From the NCBI RefSeq assembly GCF_900116625.1, contig NZ_FPBE01000001.1, positions 1,036,369-1,100,368 on the forward strand: a DNA stretch of 64,000 nucleotides. Reading direction: 5' to 3'. The notes under the pieces were generated by a model. That model saw nothing but the letters and a program-made list of their open reading frames with translations. It was not told the origin of the DNA and ran no database searches. Each line of letters opens with the position of its first letter. Within the stretch, counting starts at the first letter, position 1. Made by a program: the position numbers and the translations under genes. Below are positions 28,115 through 36,206 of the stretch, one piece after another. The stretch is from Idiomarina abyssalis (GTDB lineage Bacteria; Pseudomonadota; Gammaproteobacteria; Enterobacterales; Alteromonadaceae).

Positions 28115-28726
28115 TTAGTTCCCATCCATTGTGAAGTCGAGCTGAACGGTCATGCCTTCCTGACGGACAGGCTTACCATCAACAACCTTCGGCTTATACT
28201 TCCAGCGCAACAAAGCGCGGCGCGCCTCTCGGTCAAACACTCGACGAGGTTCAGAATCGATGACTTCAACGTCAGTTACACCACCTTGTTGATCGATAGT
28301 GAAGCGTAGTTGAACCCAACCTTCGGTGCCATTTCGAGCAGCTGATGGCGGGTAACGCGGTTCAATTCGAACAATTGGTGTTGCGTCACCGTCAGAACTT
28401 AAACCTCCGCCCGGACCCGAAAGTCCTGTATCAGCTCCACCAACATCAACATCAAAACCCATGTTCATGTTCATTCCACTGTCTGTTGTATCTGGTTCAG
28501 ACTGTGGTGTCTCTGGTGGTTGCTCCGGTGGCGGCGGTGGCGGCGGCGGAGTACGCCGACGCTCCTGAACGTCAGACTCAGGTGGCGACGTTACGATGTC
28601 AATAACCGGGGTTGGGGGCGGCGCTTCGTTGCGCTGCGCTCCTCCGCCGATTAAGTAAGCCATGAAAGCAAACAGAGCAAACGTAACGGCGGCACCTAGT
28701 AGTAAAGATACTAAAAAGCGCACCAT
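28115..28726 (-). CDS. tonB: Energy transducer TonB (TonB2 type)
   Basis: A 203-residue inner-membrane anchored protein that transmits proton-motive force to outer-membrane receptors. One N-terminal transmembrane helix (residues about 5-27) is followed by a proline-rich periplasmic spacer (RRTPPPPPPPPEQPPETP), a glycine-rich part, and a C-terminal TonB domain from about residue 118 with EPRYPPSAARNGTEGWV and RRALLRWKYKP. The short spacer fits TonB2-type proteins, which work with TtpC. It lies one base after exbD and three before the TPR gene. Confidence 0.93.
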   Translation of the reverse strand: MVRFLVSLLLGAAVTFALFAFMAYLIGGGAQRNEAPPPTPVIDIVTSPPESDVQERRRTPPPPPPPPEQPPETPQSEPDTTDSGMNMNMGFDVDVGGADTGLSGPGGGLSSDGDATPIVRIEPRYPPSAARNGTEGWVQLRFTIDQQGGVTDVEVIDSEPRRVFDREARRALLRWKYKPKVVDGKPVRQEGMTVQLDFTMDGN

Positions 28727-28727
28727 A

Positions 28728-29129
28728 TTAGTTATTCTCCGCAGCTATGGATATCTTATCGATACCCGCTTCCTTAACCTGGTCCATGACTTCTACAACG
28801 ACACCATGCTCAGCTTTCTTATCGGCCTGGATCACAACAACGTCAGTTGGCTGCTCGGCAAGCATACGTTCAATGTTTGCGCCTACACGCTCTACATCTA
28901 CTTGACGCTTGTCCATCCAGACTTCACCGGTATCGCGAATTGCGATAAAGATGTTAGCTGAAGGCTCCTTGGTCGTGTTACTGGCTTCAGGTTTATTAAC
29001 CTGAATACCTGCTTCTTTGACGAATGAGGTCGTTACGATAAAGAAGATCAACATAATGAAGACGATGTCGAGCATCGGCGTCATGTCGATCGACGCATCT
29101 TCCTCTTCTCGATTACGATTACGTGCCAT
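28728..29129 (-). CDS. exbD: Biopolymer transporter ExbD
   Basis: A 133-residue protein with a charged N-terminus, one transmembrane helix (about 19-38) and a periplasmic domain. The protonatable aspartate of the family is D21 in DMTPMLDIVF. It forms the proton channel with ExbB. It lies 12 bases after exbB and directly before tonB. Confidence 0.95.
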   Translation of the reverse strand: MARNRNREEEDASIDMTPMLDIVFIMLIFFIVTTSFVKEAGIQVNKPEASNTTKEPSANIFIAIRDTGEVWMDKRQVDVERVGANIERMLAEQPTDVVVIQADKKAEHGVVVEVMDQVKEAGIDKISIAAENN

Positions 29130-29141
29130 AGTTTTACTCTC

Positions 29142-29666
29142 TTAGTGATGTGGCAAACTGTCAACAAGGCCTTCTTTCGCTCTACGCACTTTACTCTCAA
29201 GACGTGTCGCGAAAAACATACCGGATAACGCTGCAACCATTCCCGCCATTGTCGGGATAGTCGCCATCGAAATACCCGATGCCATCAGACGAGGGTTACC
29301 CGTCCCTTGTACTGCCATGATTTCAAACACCGTAATCATACCTGTCACGGTACCCAACAGTCCGACCAGCGGACATAAGGCAACACAAGTTTTTATCAAC
29401 AGAATACGTGCATTCAGTTTTTCGTTCGCTTCGGAAATCCATGCTTCACGGATTCTATGGGCGTACCATGAGGTGGTGTCCTTACGGGCATCCCATTTCG
29501 CAATAACTTCTTTACGAAATTTAGGGAACGCACCTGTAAGGTACCAATAACGCTCAATCATCAGTACCCACATTAGAAAGAGCACCCCCATGACGATGTA
29601 CAGGACATCGCCACCGGTAGCCAGAAAATCCCTGATAGATTCCCAAAGTTCCATCAGGTAAAGCAT
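29142..29666 (-). CDS. exbB: MotA/TolQ/ExbB proton channel protein (ExbB2)
   Basis: A 174-residue three-helix membrane protein. The late segment LVGLLGTVTGMITVFEIM with GISMATIPTMAGM is the proton-channel signature. It is shorter than E. coli ExbB (244), as usual for ExbB2 proteins that function with a separate TtpC. It starts three bases after the ttpC stop. Confidence 0.94.
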   Translation of the reverse strand: MLYLMELWESIRDFLATGGDVLYIVMGVLFLMWVLMIERYWYLTGAFPKFRKEVIAKWDARKDTTSWYAHRIREAWISEANEKLNARILLIKTCVALCPLVGLLGTVTGMITVFEIMAVQGTGNPRLMASGISMATIPTMAGMVAALSGMFFATRLESKVRRAKEGLVDSLPHH

Positions 29667-29669
29667 GGG

Positions 29670-31037
29670 TTACTCCTTCTCCGAGTGCGAGGCTACGATA
29701 CCCGCTGCTTGCTCATCCAAAATATGAACAATAGACTTGCCGCGAGCAGCCACAATACTGTGAGCCAAAATCAATGGTATAGCAGCGATCAGACCCATAG
29801 CGGTTGTTACCAACGCCATAGAGATGTCACCTGCCATGATCTTAGGATCACCGGTACCAAACAGTGTAATCGACTGGAAAGTACCAATCATACCAACAAC
29901 TGTACCTAACAGACCAAGCAATGGTGCGATAGCCGCAAGAATCTTGATGACATTAATGCCACTTTCAACTTTCGGTGTTTCGCGCAGAATAGCTTCGTCC
30001 AGTTTAAGCTCTAAGTTTTCAACATCAGCGTTCTTATTCTCTTGGTAAACCTTAAGAATACGACCTAATGCGTTGTTGTCTTTAGGCTGTTCAGGATTCT
30101 TCAACTGAGAACGGATTTTTCCGGCAGCTGCTGTCAAGGTAACCAACTTGAATACAGAAATTAACAGACCCAGAATTAATACCGCAGTAATGACATAACC
30201 AACAGTATCACCCGAGTGATAATGCTCTTCTAGAGTCTTCTTTCCCGTCAACAGGCTAAGAATCTGACCTTTTGAAGGATCAAGGTATACACCTTCGTAA
30301 CCTTCTTCTGTACTAGTAAACTCTTCAGCTTGTGAAGTTGCAGCACCCTCCGGTTGACGACCTAACGGCTGAACTTGTTCAGTTGTGTCGTTATAAACCA
30401 GGTACTGATCGCCTGAAATCAAGTTAAAGGTACCAACGCGAACCACTTCACGGTTTTCAGTTCCACCGTCCAGAAGGGTAACATCGGTATTAAATTTAAC
30501 GACTTTACCCGATTCGACCATTTCAGTCAGAAGCGCTTTCCAAAGCTCTTCAAGTTCTTCCAGAGTAGGAAGCTCTTTTGCTTCAGATAAACTTTCCAAG
30601 ACGTCTTCACGGCCTGGGTACTGAGCGCTAACAATTGACGTTGCAACACGACCGATAGTTTCTGTCGCTGCACCACGTACAACACCGAACATTTCACCTA
30701 AGGTACCTTTGGCATTCTCAAGTTCTTGTTCTTTGTTCGCAAGGTCGACTTCGTTTTCAGAAAATTCTTCCTGTAAACGTTTGCCGCGAGCTTTCTCTTC
30801 TTCTAATTCCTGCTGAGCCTGATTAAGCAAAGCCTGCTTGTCAGCACGGGCAGCTGTAAACTCACGCTCACGTTCAGCGTTAAGTTCACGAGAAGAAACA
30901 CGATTTTTCTCAACAAGCTGTAGCAGCTCATTAAGGTTCTTAGCTTCAGTTTCATCCTGAGCCTGTGCAGCGAGAGTCGTACCGGCAGAAAGGGTGACTG
31001 CTGCTGCAATCATTAACGATTTAATTAATTTATTCAT
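29670..31037 (-). CDS. ttpC: TonB-system accessory protein TtpC (long MotA/TolQ/ExbB family protein)
   Basis: A 455-residue protein with a signal peptide (to about residue 26), a long periplasmic coiled-coil region (about 30-115), a periplasmic domain, and a C-terminal ExbB-like proton-channel domain from about 275. That domain carries PLLGLLGTVVGMIGTFQSIT and GDISMALVTTAMGLIAAIPL. This architecture is TtpC, required in Vibrio for TonB2-dependent iron uptake. Its ATG overlaps the stop of the DUF3450 gene by four bases. Confidence 0.93.
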   Translation of the reverse strand: MNKLIKSLMIAAAVTLSAGTTLAAQAQDETEAKNLNELLQLVEKNRVSSRELNAEREREFTAARADKQALLNQAQQELEEEKARGKRLQEEFSENEVDLANKEQELENAKGTLGEMFGVVRGAATETIGRVATSIVSAQYPGREDVLESLSEAKELPTLEELEELWKALLTEMVESGKVVKFNTDVTLLDGGTENREVVRVGTFNLISGDQYLVYNDTTEQVQPLGRQPEGAATSQAEEFTSTEEGYEGVYLDPSKGQILSLLTGKKTLEEHYHSGDTVGYVITAVLILGLLISVFKLVTLTAAAGKIRSQLKNPEQPKDNNALGRILKVYQENKNADVENLELKLDEAILRETPKVESGINVIKILAAIAPLLGLLGTVVGMIGTFQSITLFGTGDPKIMAGDISMALVTTAMGLIAAIPLILAHSIVAARGKSIVHILDEQAAGIVASHSEKE

Positions 31038-31822
31038 TCTGCACTCTCCGCTGCGAATACTGGAAGTTTCACCAGATCGTAAGCAAGTTGCTTACGAGAC
31101 ATACGAATCGCTTGGGTCAGAGGACGGATAAACTCGTCTTCCAAAGCAGTCCACTCATCGGTTTCGTTGTTGTAGATCCAAGCATTTTTCAAGTCCAGAG
31201 ACTGAGCTAAGAAAGCAACACGACCCATGTGGAAATAATCAACAGCAATTTCCTTACCATCAATTTCCAGGTTGCCCTGATAAGAAATCAAACCTGAACC
31301 GTAGTCCATTTCTGTCTGATAAGCTTCGATGATTTGACGGAATTGCTCTGATGTAGAAACACTTGAGCTGTCCATGATGTCACGCAGACGCTCAACACGA
31401 TCCATACGCTTTTCACGGTGAATTGGAATGTCCAATTTCACGAACTGTTCAAGCGAATCAATCATTTCATACATCAAAGGAACAACGCCCTGCTTAGTGC
31501 GTTCGATTCCATCAATTTGTTTCTGGAGAGACTCGAGCGTCGCGTTTTGGTCATTGACCAAACGCTGAACGTGATCGTTATAGACTTTCAAGTTCTCGTA
31601 CTCAGAAACAACTGAGCGATACTCGATAAGAAGATCTTGGCTCTGCTCGAACAAAGAGTCGACTTTCTTTTGCGACTGTTCGTCGGCGTTCAAAATCTTC
31701 TTCTCTTCGTTTTGTAGCTTAGCTACATCTACTTGCTGTGCAGCGGCAACGCCGGTGCCAGCAAACGCCATCACACCCATCAGGGTTGCAGCGAGTTTGG
31801 TTCTTTTGATTACTTTGGTCAT
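31034..31822 (-). CDS. DUF3450 family periplasmic protein of the TonB2-type operon
   Basis: A 262-residue exported protein with a signal peptide ending near GTGVAAAQ (about residue 29), followed by heptad-rich coiled coil (KLQNEEKKILNADEQSQKKV) and a C-terminal domain with YFHMGRVAFLAQSLD. It matches DUF3450, which is found as the first gene of TtpC-TonB2 operons. I chose ATG 31822 (MTKVIKR) because GGGA lies close upstream; an earlier in-frame ATG at 31876 has no signal-like N-terminus. Its role is unknown; a periplasmic partner of TtpC is the obvious guess. Confidence 0.9.
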   Translation of the reverse strand: MTKVIKRTKLAATLMGVMAFAGTGVAAAQQVDVAKLQNEEKKILNADEQSQKKVDSLFEQSQDLLIEYRSVVSEYENLKVYNDHVQRLVNDQNATLESLQKQIDGIERTKQGVVPLMYEMIDSLEQFVKLDIPIHREKRMDRVERLRDIMDSSSVSTSEQFRQIIEAYQTEMDYGSGLISYQGNLEIDGKEIAVDYFHMGRVAFLAQSLDLKNAWIYNNETDEWTALEDEFIRPLTQAIRMSRKQLAYDLVKLPVFAAESAE

Positions 31823-32288
31823 AGTTCCCAACCAATTTGACTTAACTTCCGCTTCAACGCCTAAGGCGCGAAACACCAGTTGTTTGAATGACGAAAAGAT
31901 CTAGTTCTACACTTTATTTTTATTGCCTAAAATGCAGCAATACCAATGAATACTCCCACGATGACTATACGCTGTCAACCAAGTAAACTGAGTCAACCGC
32001 GCTATAGCTGTCGCTATATATCCAGTGTAGAACACGGATCTGGAGTCGCGTAATTTCCAGATTTTTTCTCGGACAACATCCTGTCGTCAACTCTTTTCAT
32101 ACCCTGAATTTAGGTGCTTATCTACCTAACTCTGGATATTACTCCTTCTAGAATAGTATCACTTTTTGATCGGCGAACAACACTGACTTTTGAATTTCAA
32201 CGTTTTTTAAACAACTAATTCGTCGACCTATATTCAATGACAGACCCAATTTAGTGACCTAAGTTCCAAATTCCTTTAAGATAAAGGC
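31823..32288. other. 466-bp intergenic region between the TonB operon and priC, with inverted-repeat block
   Basis: No credible protein is encoded here. A perfect 10-bp inverted repeat, GTTCTACACT (31904-31913) and AGTGTAGAAC (32024-32033), is extended outward by AGATC and GATCT to bound a block of about 145 bp (31897-32041). Inside it GTCAACC occurs twice, 18 bases apart (31974 and 31992). On the minus strand this gives two TTGAC elements, one of which (TTGACA) could be the -35 of the TonB operon with a poor -10 (GAGTAT). The rest is A/T-rich and unexplained. The upstream edge may hold the priC promoter, not identified. Confidence 0.7.
31897..32041. repeat. 145-bp block bounded by imperfect 17/18-bp inverted repeats
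   Basis: Left arm AGATC-TA-GTTCTACACT and right arm AGTGTAGAAC-ACG-GATCT match at 15 positions. I see no clear target-site duplication next to them, so a miniature transposable element is possible but unsupported. Paired operator sites for the TonB operon are the alternative. The block lies entirely in non-coding DNA. Confidence 0.5.
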
Positions 32289-32819
32289 ATGAGAGAGATA
32301 TTAAATGCAACGTCAATACAACATATTGAACAGCTGCTCACTAATTTAAGTGAGCGTGCTGAACAGATCGATGCAAAAAATCGACAAAAGCAGAACGAGC
32401 TGAGCGAAAAATGGTTCAGTCCATCACTTTTCAGCAAACGCTCTAATCTGGCAATTGATTACGTAACTGAAACTCAAGACACCTTTGCTCAGCTTCAAAG
32501 AACTGAAGGTCAACAAGCTCAGTATTATCTTGCGGAGCGTCTGAGCCTGCAATTGGAAGCTTTAACCACGGCATTGCGTATTAATAAGCTTCCTAAGCAA
32601 GAACAAGACAGCCGCATTACGGCACAAAATAAGATTCAGCAATTGCATCAACAGCTTGTTACTTACAGAGACTATGAAAGACGGTTGACTGAAAACCTGG
32701 ATAACGCCGTTTCTCAAAACAATCCGGTGTTAATACAACGAGCTCAGCAACGACTTAACCGCTGCCAAATGGCTATTGATACTCTGGAGAAAAAGATCAG
32801 TCGTTATGAAGAAGGTTGA
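32289..32819 (+). CDS. priC: Primosomal replication protein PriC
   Basis: A 176-residue helical protein. The C-terminal half, with YERRLTENLDNAV followed by QRAQQRLNRCQMAIDTLEKK, matches PriC (E. coli has FERRL and ARLARCRHALEKIENRL). PriC restarts replication by loading DnaB at forks with a leading-strand gap. The length is the same as E. coli PriC. The ATG is preceded by AAAGG at very short spacing, and an in-frame stop lies just upstream, so no earlier start is possible. The end overlaps the next gene by 14 bases. Confidence 0.82.
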   Translation: MREILNATSIQHIEQLLTNLSERAEQIDAKNRQKQNELSEKWFSPSLFSKRSNLAIDYVTETQDTFAQLQRTEGQQAQYYLAERLSLQLEALTTALRINKLPKQEQDSRITAQNKIQQLHQQLVTYRDYERRLTENLDNAVSQNNPVLIQRAQQRLNRCQMAIDTLEKKISRYEEG

Positions 32820-33756
32820 CGTCCCTTTTATTTATTCACCTATATATAGTGAATTAAACTTACCTCCCCGGCATCGCTATCCAATAGAAAAATACCGTTT
32901 GTTAAAAGACTGGGCAGTTAAGCATGGTGCCAAAGAGCACCAGTGGCATAGACCAAGCGCTCTTAGTTGGCAGCAGGTCGGTCGTACGCATTGTTCAAAT
33001 TACATTGAACAGCTTCGCCAAAACAGCATGGAGAAAGCACTCTGGCGCCGCATTGGCTTCCCCTGGTCGGAAAGCTTATTGCAGCGCACATTAACCTCAG
33101 CCGGAGGAACTCTGTTAACCACTGAGCTGGCATTAACTCGTGGTATCGCCATTCACTTCTCCGGAGGTTACCATCATGCTCATAAAGACTGGGGAAGTGG
33201 TTTTTGCTTAATCAATGATTTGGCAATTGCCTGTAATGAACTGTTGCTTAAGTACCCAAGCTTAAAAATCGCGATATTGGATACCGATGTTCACCAGGGA
33301 GACGGAACGGCCACTCTGTTTGCTAATGACGACAGAGTTTTTACTTGCTCACTCCATGGCGAGCGCAACTTTCCGTTCTCTAAAGTTCAGTCTGACTTAG
33401 ACAAACCCTTAGCTAAACATACGTCCAATAAGCAGTACCTGGATACTTTGCAGGAAACCCTGCAGTTTATTAAGCGAGACGTTAAGCCTGACCTTATTTT
33501 ATACGACGCCGGTGTCGACATTTATCAACGCGATGAGCTCGGTCACCTGAGTATTAGTCTGGCCGGAATTTTTCAACGTGACCTTTCTGTACTAGGCTTT
33601 GCAAAGCGCAACGATATTCCCCTGGCTGCCGTTATTGGAGGCGGTTATCAACGTAACTTGGATCGTTTAGTCCGCGCTCACGCTCAACTACTAAGAGCCA
33701 GTTATCATGTCTATACTGAAAGTCAGCTAACAGAAGGAACGACGTATGAAGTTTGA
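32806..33756 (+). CDS. Histone deacetylase family protein (class IV/HDAC11-like)
   Basis: A 316-residue arginase/deacetylase-fold enzyme. The active-site histidines are in SGGYHHAHKDWGSGFCLIND, zinc ligands are in LDTDVHQGDGT, the third aspartate is in YDAGVDIYQRDELG, and the late GGGY supplies the tyrosine region. All catalytic positions appear intact, so it should be an active deacetylase or amidohydrolase; substrates of bacterial members are mostly unknown. The N-terminal PRHRYPIEKY resembles class IV members. I chose ATG 32806. It overlaps priC and, by 11 bases, the ComFB-like gene. Confidence 0.9.
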   Translation: MKKVDVPFIYSPIYSELNLPPRHRYPIEKYRLLKDWAVKHGAKEHQWHRPSALSWQQVGRTHCSNYIEQLRQNSMEKALWRRIGFPWSESLLQRTLTSAGGTLLTTELALTRGIAIHFSGGYHHAHKDWGSGFCLINDLAIACNELLLKYPSLKIAILDTDVHQGDGTATLFANDDRVFTCSLHGERNFPFSKVQSDLDKPLAKHTSNKQYLDTLQETLQFIKRDVKPDLILYDAGVDIYQRDELGHLSISLAGIFQRDLSVLGFAKRNDIPLAAVIGGGYQRNLDRLVRAHAQLLRASYHVYTESQLTEGTTYEV

Positions 33757-34021
33757 CGATGACATCCACAATTACTATGAACGCTTAGTTGCCGACCGAA
33801 TAGAAGAGTTGGAATTAGAAAAACAGTACAGTCAGGAGTTTCTTTCTGACCTGTGTTGTCTGGTACTTAATCAGTTACCGCCCCGCTACATTCGTCACGA
33901 AGTGGATATGGCATTCTTCCTGCCACCTTCAAAGCGACTGGATATGGAGATGCAAGTACATAAAGCAATAACGGAAGCATTAGAATTTCTTAAAGGAAGG
34001 AAACGCCCCGACGGCGATTAA
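33746..34021 (+). CDS. ComFB family protein
   Basis: A 91-residue protein with the ComFB pattern: IHNYYERLVADRIEEL near the N-terminus, then LSDLCCLVLNQLPPRYIRH and a helical C-terminus. ComFB was named from the Bacillus comF operon. Members elsewhere have been linked to cyclic-di-nucleotide sensing, so a ligand-binding role is possible. It ends just before the SRP RNA, which is on the opposite strand, and overlaps the deacetylase gene by 11 bases. Confidence 0.8.
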   Translation: MKFDDDIHNYYERLVADRIEELELEKQYSQEFLSDLCCLVLNQLPPRYIRHEVDMAFFLPPSKRLDMEMQVHKAITEALEFLKGRKRPDGD

Positions 34022-34029
34022 TAAAAATT

Positions 34030-34143
34030 GGGTGGCGACTCTACCAGCCACACCTCGGCACACACATCCCTGACTACGGCTGCTCCCTTCCGGGCCTGAC
34101 CGGGTTCGCCAGTTAGCGTTGCGAGGGGACCCGCAGAGTCACC
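34030..34143 (-). ncRNA. ffs: 4.5S RNA of the signal recognition particle
   Basis: Read on the minus strand, the 114-base RNA starts GGTGACTCTGCGGG and ends GTCGCCACCC, and these ends pair. The apical core GGTCAGGCCCGGAAGGGAGC with the downstream AGCC is the highly conserved domain IV bound by Ffh. The 3' end is followed by AATTTTTATT, a likely termination tract. Length and structure match E. coli 4.5S RNA (114 bases). Confidence 0.97.
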
Positions 34144-34170
34144 ATAAACGCTTTATTCAAAGCGGGCTGC

Positions 34171-34199
34171 ATTATGAACCAGTTATTCGACTGAAACAA
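34171..34199 (-). promoter_or_regulatory. Putative promoter of ffs
   Basis: On the minus strand TTGTTT (34199-34194) and CATAAT (34176-34171) are 17 bases apart. They stand about 27 bases upstream of the mature 4.5S 5' end, which fits a short 5' precursor. The tRNA-Trp gene in this window uses the same -35 hexamer. Confidence 0.65.
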
Positions 34200-34218
34200 C
34201 CCGCAGCTAGCCTTTTGC

Positions 34219-34968
34219 TTACTTTTTCTGCAGCTTTGCCGCAATAGCCTGACGAGCTTCATCAGAACTTAATGCTTTAGCAAAAAACGTCGCTTCCCGG
34301 CTGATGCGATCAACGACAGATTCAGCCGGTTGCTTAAGTAACCGCTTAGAAATTCGCAGCGACTTACTGGATTGCTTACGCAGCTTGTCGAGCGTCTCAT
34401 CAACCACTACGGGCAGGCGCTCAAGCGAAATAATATGATTAACAAAGCCCGCTTGCTGTGCCGCCTGTGCATCGAAGCTTTCACCAAGTAACAACAGCTC
34501 CGCCGCTTTTTGATAACCACAAATTTGCGGTAGTAAGAGACTAGAGGCGGCCTCAGGTAACAGCCCCAGCTGTACAAAAGGTAAGGCAAACACGGCTTCA
34601 TCGCTACTGTAAACAATATCGCAATGCAACAGTAAAGTAGTTCCAATACCTATCGCTAACCCGTTAACTGCCGCAACAACAGGAACCTCGACACACGCCA
34701 GCGTATGCAGAAATTGAAATGGTGGCGCCGACTCGTCTAAGTTCTCAACCGCTAAGAAGTCATTTAAATCGTTTCCGGCAGAAAAGCTGTCACCGGTGGA
34801 CTCAAAAAGTACCGCATGGATTGAGTTGTCAGCATCTGCAGCTTTCAACGCTTCGTTACACGCTGTGTACATATCCTGGGTAAAAGCATTTTTCTTTTCA
34901 GGTCGATTTAGCCGTATACGTACAATGCCGTTATCTTGTGAAACCTGTACCAGTTCTTGAGTACTCAA
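34219..34968 (-). CDS. Enoyl-CoA hydratase/isomerase family protein
   Basis: A 249-residue crotonase-fold protein. The N-terminal IRLNRPEKKNAFTQDMY, the oxyanion segment SAGNDLNDF near residue 60 and VVAAVNGLAIGIGTTLLLHCD near 100 are family features. The glutamate expected for a hydratase is not obvious in LPEAASSLLLPQ, so isomerase or other activities are possible. The start is best read as TTG at 34968, because AGGAG lies seven bases before it; a GTG at 35010 would overlap the upstream fabH-like gene. It follows that gene by 20 bases. Confidence 0.86.
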   Translation of the reverse strand: MSTQELVQVSQDNGIVRIRLNRPEKKNAFTQDMYTACNEALKAADADNSIHAVLFESTGDSFSAGNDLNDFLAVENLDESAPPFQFLHTLACVEVPVVAAVNGLAIGIGTTLLLHCDIVYSSDEAVFALPFVQLGLLPEAASSLLLPQICGYQKAAELLLLGESFDAQAAQQAGFVNHIISLERLPVVVDETLDKLRKQSSKSLRISKRLLKQPAESVVDRISREATFFAKALSSDEARQAIAAKLQKK

Positions 34969-34988
34969 AATCCGTCTCCTGTCACCGT

Positions 34989-36077
34989 CTACTGACCGCG
35001 GTTTTTCCACGCTTTTTTGGTTGCTTCATGCATTGGGACAATAAGTTCCAGCGCCGTTTTATCGCCGGCTGGTAACTCCATCTGGTTAGGTCGTTTCGGC
35101 GTGACTCTCTGTCCCCACTTAATTAAACCGGCTCCGCAAGTGAGCCCACCTCCAAATACCGCCGACATAATACTATCACCCGGCTTAATAATGCCGTTGT
35201 CAGCAGCTTCAGCAAAAGCGATAGGTAAGGTTGCTGAAGAAGTATTACCGTATTTCTGAATATTAATAACTGTTTTTTCACTCGGTACTTTGCACATTTT
35301 ACCGAGAAAATCGATGAGTCGCTTGTTCGCCTGATGCGGGATAAGCGCGTCGATATCGTCGGTTGTCATTCCTGTTTGCTGGAAGACATTCTCTACTGCA
35401 GCACTCATACCTTTTACGGCACGTTTAAAGATTTCCTGGCCAACAAAATCAAACTGCATAATTCCGTCAAAACCGAAACGGTCAAAGCTTAAGCCGAAAT
35501 CAAGGCTGAGCACATCGCGGGCATCAGCATCACAACTAATATGACTGGCGAGTAAGCCGACTTCTTCGTCTGACGCTTCAAGCACCATAGCTCCGGCCCC
35601 GTCACCAAACAGCACGGCACTTTCACGTTTAGTCCAGTCAAGAATACGGGTAAGACGCTCTGCTCCAATGAGCAAAACCTTTTTATGAGCGCCAGTTTTT
35701 ATCGACTGGGTCGCTACATGCATCGCGTATAAAAAGCTGCTGCAAGCAGCATTTAAGTCAAACGCCGCAGCGTCTTTAGCGCCAATGTTACGCTGTACAG
35801 CCGAGGCAACGTTTGGGATGATTTCGTCCGCAGTGCAAGTGCCGACAATAATGAGGTCAAGTTCGCTGGGGTCTAAGTCAGCTGCTGCCAGCGCGTTTCG
35901 CGCCGCTACAGTTGCCAACTCGGATGTCCCGACATGGCTCACTCTACGTTCAGAAATTCCTGTTCGAGAAACAATCCATTCGTCAGATGTTTCCAGAAAG
36001 GTGGCAAGGTCATCATTGGTCATTACAGCCGGTGGCAGACATTTTCCCCAACCGGTAATTTCAGCAAATTTAGTCAC
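34989..36077 (-). CDS. 3-oxoacyl-ACP synthase III family protein (FabH-like)
   Basis: A 362-residue thiolase-fold condensing enzyme. The catalytic triad is C112 in NAACSSF, histidine in IPHQAN and asparagine in YGNTSSA. FabH makes acetoacetyl-ACP from acetyl-CoA and malonyl-ACP. This protein is about 45 residues longer than E. coli FabH (317), mainly through a C-terminal extension after CGAGLIKWG and a loop near 190-210. It also lies away from fabD and fabG and next to an enoyl-CoA hydratase gene. It may be a second KAS III with another acyl substrate; I give no symbol. Confidence 0.88.
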   Translation of the reverse strand: MTKFAEITGWGKCLPPAVMTNDDLATFLETSDEWIVSRTGISERRVSHVGTSELATVAARNALAAADLDPSELDLIIVGTCTADEIIPNVASAVQRNIGAKDAAAFDLNAACSSFLYAMHVATQSIKTGAHKKVLLIGAERLTRILDWTKRESAVLFGDGAGAMVLEASDEEVGLLASHISCDADARDVLSLDFGLSFDRFGFDGIMQFDFVGQEIFKRAVKGMSAAVENVFQQTGMTTDDIDALIPHQANKRLIDFLGKMCKVPSEKTVINIQKYGNTSSATLPIAFAEAADNGIIKPGDSIMSAVFGGGLTCGAGLIKWGQRVTPKRPNQMELPAGDKTALELIVPMHEATKKAWKNRGQ

Positions 36078-36206
36078 GGCAAAACCTTTTACTTCTGTCG
36101 GCTAGTATCCTCATAATGATAGAGTGTTTTATGACGATACCGTTTCATCGTATCATAGCACGAATCGACGTCAGGTGAATGACCGCCAGGAAAAAGGATA
36201 AATCAT

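Noticed and set aside
28345..28605. An 86-codon plus-strand frame opposite tonB
   Set aside because: It arises from the repetitive proline- and glycine-coding spacer of TonB.
31823..32288. A small gene or RNA in the long gap before priC
   Set aside because: No frame with ribosome site or protein-like composition was found, and no known RNA motif was recognised.
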